Below, one piece after another: positions 40,078 through 42,115 of a stretch of 42,115 nt of DNA. Made by a program: the position numbers and the translations under genes. Source of the DNA: Muribaculum sp. (lineage in GTDB: Bacteria > Bacteroidota > Bacteroidia > Bacteroidales > Muribaculaceae); the NCBI GenBank assembly GCA_023667055.1, contig JAMPAV010000013.1, forward strand, positions 1-42,115. Reading direction: 5' to 3'. The notes below the pieces were generated by a model. It saw only the letters and a program-made list of their open reading frames with translations, was not told the DNA's origin and ran no database searches. Each line of letters opens with the position of its first letter. The stretch's first letter is position 1.

Positions 40078-40902
40078 ATGAAAACATTCTATATACTGGC
40101 TTTTGCTATGATGGTATCAATATTCGCAAACGCACAGCAGTCATATCCCATGGAAATTGAAGGCTCTGTGGGCAGGTTAGCCGCCAAAGTTCAACTGCCC
40201 GAAAAGGCAAAGGATAGCAGATGTCATGTGGTGATAGTATGCCACGGATTTACAGGCAACATGGATTCTCCACTGCTGACCGACCTTGCCAACGACTTGG
40301 TTGAAAGTGGCATTGGAGTAGTCCGTTTTGACTTCAACGGACACGGCAAAAGCGAAGGGAAATTCGAGAATATGACAGTTCTTAACGAGATTGAGGACTT
40401 GAAAAAGGTCATTGAATGGACCAAGTGTCAGGATTTTACCGCCGACATCTCGTTGGCCGGACATTCGCAGGGTGGAGTCGTCACGTCGATGGTGGCCGGG
40501 GAGCTTGGCTATCCGGCAATCAAGTCTCTGGCAATAATGTCGTCGGCCGCCGTACTTCGTGATGATGCCTTGCGTGGCAACACACAAGGCTCGTTTTATG
40601 ACCCTTGGAATGTACCTGAACTGATACCTCTGCATGGTGGCGCTATAAACATGGGACGCAATTATGTATTGTCAGCGCAGACTCTTCCCATTTATGAAAC
40701 CGCCGAGAATTATACCGGTCCTGTGTTCATCCTTCACGGTACACACGACACTATTGTGCCATACACTTATTCCGAGCGATACAAGTCTGTATATAAGAAT
40801 GCCGAGTTGAAACTGATGCCCGGTCAGGATCATTCCTATACAACAGAAACAGAAGAGGCCGCCCTCCTTGTCAGCGATTTCTTCACCAAGACATTAAAGT
40901 AA
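40078..40902 (+). CDS. Secreted alpha/beta-hydrolase (esterase-like)
   Basis: 274 residues from ATG 40078 with signal peptide MKTFYILAFAMMVSIFANAQ. Alpha/beta-hydrolase fold: oxyanion region VIVCHGFTGNMDSPLL, nucleophile elbow GHSQGG, Asp in HGTHDTIVP and His in GQDHSYT. Acyl-esterase or feruloyl-esterase-like activity is likely, such as removing acyl groups from dietary glycans, but substrate cannot be read off. The frame opens at 40042 with a short charged leader before the signal, so 40078 is preferred. Followed by a terminator. Confidence 0.85.
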   Translation: MKTFYILAFAMMVSIFANAQQSYPMEIEGSVGRLAAKVQLPEKAKDSRCHVVIVCHGFTGNMDSPLLTDLANDLVESGIGVVRFDFNGHGKSEGKFENMTVLNEIEDLKKVIEWTKCQDFTADISLAGHSQGGVVTSMVAGELGYPAIKSLAIMSSAAVLRDDALRGNTQGSFYDPWNVPELIPLHGGAINMGRNYVLSAQTLPIYETAENYTGPVFILHGTHDTIVPYTYSERYKSVYKNAELKLMPGQDHSYTTETEEAALLVSDFFTKTLK

Positions 40903-41039
40903 GGTTCTATAAATTGAATGCTGAAGAAACCCCTCTTGACCATCTGCTTGTTATAGTATAAAATACTTTATCAGGTTATAAAATGAAACCAAAATTACAT
41001 GTATCAATTCTGTATGTAATCAGAAATAATGTAATAATT

Positions 41040-41069
41040 AGTCCTCCCTGACTGATGCCGGGGAGGACT
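41040..41069 (+). terminator. Intrinsic terminator downstream of the hydrolase gene
   Basis: AGTCCTCCC and GGGAGGACT form a 9-bp stem with a 12-nt loop, followed by TATTTATTA. Confidence 0.75.
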
Positions 41070-41097
41070 TATTTATTACAATCATCGCGATGCCGAT

Positions 41098-41128
41098 TTT
41101 GTCATGTCGGCGGAATTTAGTACATTTG
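41098..41128 (+). promoter_or_regulatory. Promoter of the M50-like gene
   Basis: TTTG (41098-41101), 19-bp spacer, TACATTTG (41121-41128). Perfect consensus; leader of about 65 nt. Confidence 0.75.
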
Positions 41129-41197
41129 CAAAATAAAACAAACTGGCTTCATTGCCCAACTCAAAGAAGTCAATCCTAATATTGCAGAAAAAATTGT

Positions 41198-42115
41198 ATG
41201 AAAACGATATTGAAATTTATAGGAGGCCTATTGTTTGGTATTGTAGCAGGACTTGCCATTGCAGCTGTCATAGTGGTTGTTTTTACAGATACTACTTTCA
41301 CGGAGTTCAAAGACAATATGCTTGCCACCGATGGGATTGAAATGGTCGCAGCAGCCCTTGTCGGAGTGCTATCTTTCATAGTTTCGATTGCTATTCTTAT
41401 ACCTATTCATGAAGCCGGGCATTTGGTATGTGGGTTGCTCACTGGCTATAAGTTTGTGTCGTTTCGAGTATTCAATCTTACTTTCATCAAAATCAATGGC
41501 AAAGTCCGAGTTAAGAAATTTTCAGTAGCGGGTACAGGTGGCCAGTGTCTGTTGACACCTCCTGATTTGCCGCTTAAGGAGATTCCAACTGCATGGTATA
41601 ATGCCGGAGGAGTATTGGCTAACATCGTAGTGCTGCTGTTAGTTTCACCTCTCTTTTTGCTGGGTCTAAATTCATTTATGGCTGAAGGATTGGTGATATT
41701 TTGTCTGACTGATATATTCTTGATTTTAATGAATGGAATCCCGATGAAGCTCAATGGTATCAGCAATGACGGATATAACATCATTTATCTCAACCAGAAT
41801 TTATTGAGCAAAAGGGCTGTCGTCTTACAATTGAAATCTAACGCCTTGATTCAAAATGGAATGCAGCCAAAGGATATGCCTGCTGAATGGTTTGAGTGGG
41901 GCATAGGCATTGACTTCAAGAATCCTCTCGAAGTATCAATTCCTTTAATGTACGCTTCTCGTCTCATAGATGAGATGAGTTTTGAAGATGCCTACTCAAA
42001 ATTTAAGGAACTTTACGGCCATAAAACCGACATAATACAGCTATATGTCAACGAGATAGTCTGTGAACTTGCTTTCTGTGCTATGGTAACTGGTTATAAG
42101 GAGGAGGCGCATACA
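41198..42115 (+). CDS. Membrane protein with M50-type metalloprotease motifs (3' end cut by window)
   Basis: Open from the ATG at 41198 to the window edge (306 codons, no stop), so it was missed by the ORF listing. The N-terminus has two membrane helices (about 5-28 and 48-70). The second ends in the zinc-binding HEAGH at 71-75 (IPIHEAGHLVCG). A later stretch NGIP-x8-NDG (N179, P182, D191) fits the NxxPxxxxDG-type third ligand of site-2 proteases, although the spacing is longer than usual. A Gly-rich stretch (AGTGGQCLL) and further helices (about 125-180) follow, then a soluble C-terminal part. It could be an M50-like intramembrane protease or a divergent non-proteolytic relative; no PDZ domain is seen. 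Confidence 0.7.
   Translation, partial: MKTILKFIGGLLFGIVAGLAIAAVIVVVFTDTTFTEFKDNMLATDGIEMVAAALVGVLSFIVSIAILIPIHEAGHLVCGLLTGYKFVSFRVFNLTFIKINGKVRVKKFSVAGTGGQCLLTPPDLPLKEIPTAWYNAGGVLANIVVLLLVSPLFLLGLNSFMAEGLVIFCLTDIFLILMNGIPMKLNGISNDGYNIIYLNQNLLSKRAVVLQLKSNALIQNGMQPKDMPAEWFEWGIGIDFKNPLEVSIPLMYASRLIDEMSFEDAYSKFKELYGHKTDIIQLYVNEIVCELAFCAMVTGYKEEAHT

Overview
The window looks like chromosomal DNA of a gut Bacteroidales bacterium, most likely from or near the Muribaculaceae; the family is inferred. Reasons: several promoters match the Bacteroidetes TTTG-N19/20-TAnnTTTG consensus, there is little Shine-Dalgarno signal, a UpxY-type NusG paralogue stands at the head of a surface-polysaccharide operon, glycine decarboxylase is split (GcvPA/GcvPB), and there are OprO/P-like and FadL-like outer-membrane proteins.

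Region 1 (1-6320) is the accessory part. A leftward capsule/O-antigen operon begins with an upxY-like antiterminator (3543-4148), followed by two tightly coupled unrecognised genes (2602-3546, 1506-2618), 1.2 kb of repeats, and a Wzx-type flippase cut by the window edge. Upstream of upxY, two 17-bp sites with the same arms and opposite central trinucleotides bound a 239-bp segment. That segment carries a perfect-consensus promoter, which here points away from the operon. The simplest reading is an invertible promoter caught in the OFF orientation. Beyond it lie 1.8 kb of non-coding repeats: a 0.7-kb imperfect duplication, inverted repeats and a 149-bp imperfect palindrome, ending in a bidirectional terminator.

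Region 2 (6336-28363) is almost all leftward housekeeping and envelope genes. They encode a FadL-like porin with a Trp/Gly-rich secreted partner, TrmN6 and YraN, NadC divergent from RlmH, a YtxH/YtxH/holin-like/unknown/PrmA operon, a DUF3332-like lipoprotein, and a uvrB-ygiQ-S9 peptidase operon. These are followed by threonine aldolase, PncB, a class A acid phosphatase with a phosphate-selective porin, and an MFS transporter with a LolC/E-like permease.

Region 3 (28550-34492) is a complete glycine-cleavage operon, gcvT-gcvH-gcvPA-gcvPB-lpd, behind a consensus promoter. Region 4 (34538-39134) is a surface-glycan island with a GT2-like transferase, a Stealth-family phosphotransferase, two GT32/Caps_synth paralogues and a LicD-family protein. 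Two of these families transfer phospho-sugars or phosphocholine, so a phosphorylated glycan is plausible. Region 5 (39366-42115) has a flavodoxin-like reductase, a secreted alpha/beta hydrolase and a truncated membrane protein with M50-type metalloprotease motifs.

A theme across the window is short tandem repeats of exactly 7 bp in several unrelated sequence families. They occupy many intergenic gaps and in places run into reading frames. No tRNA, rRNA, CRISPR array, transposase or recombinase gene was found.
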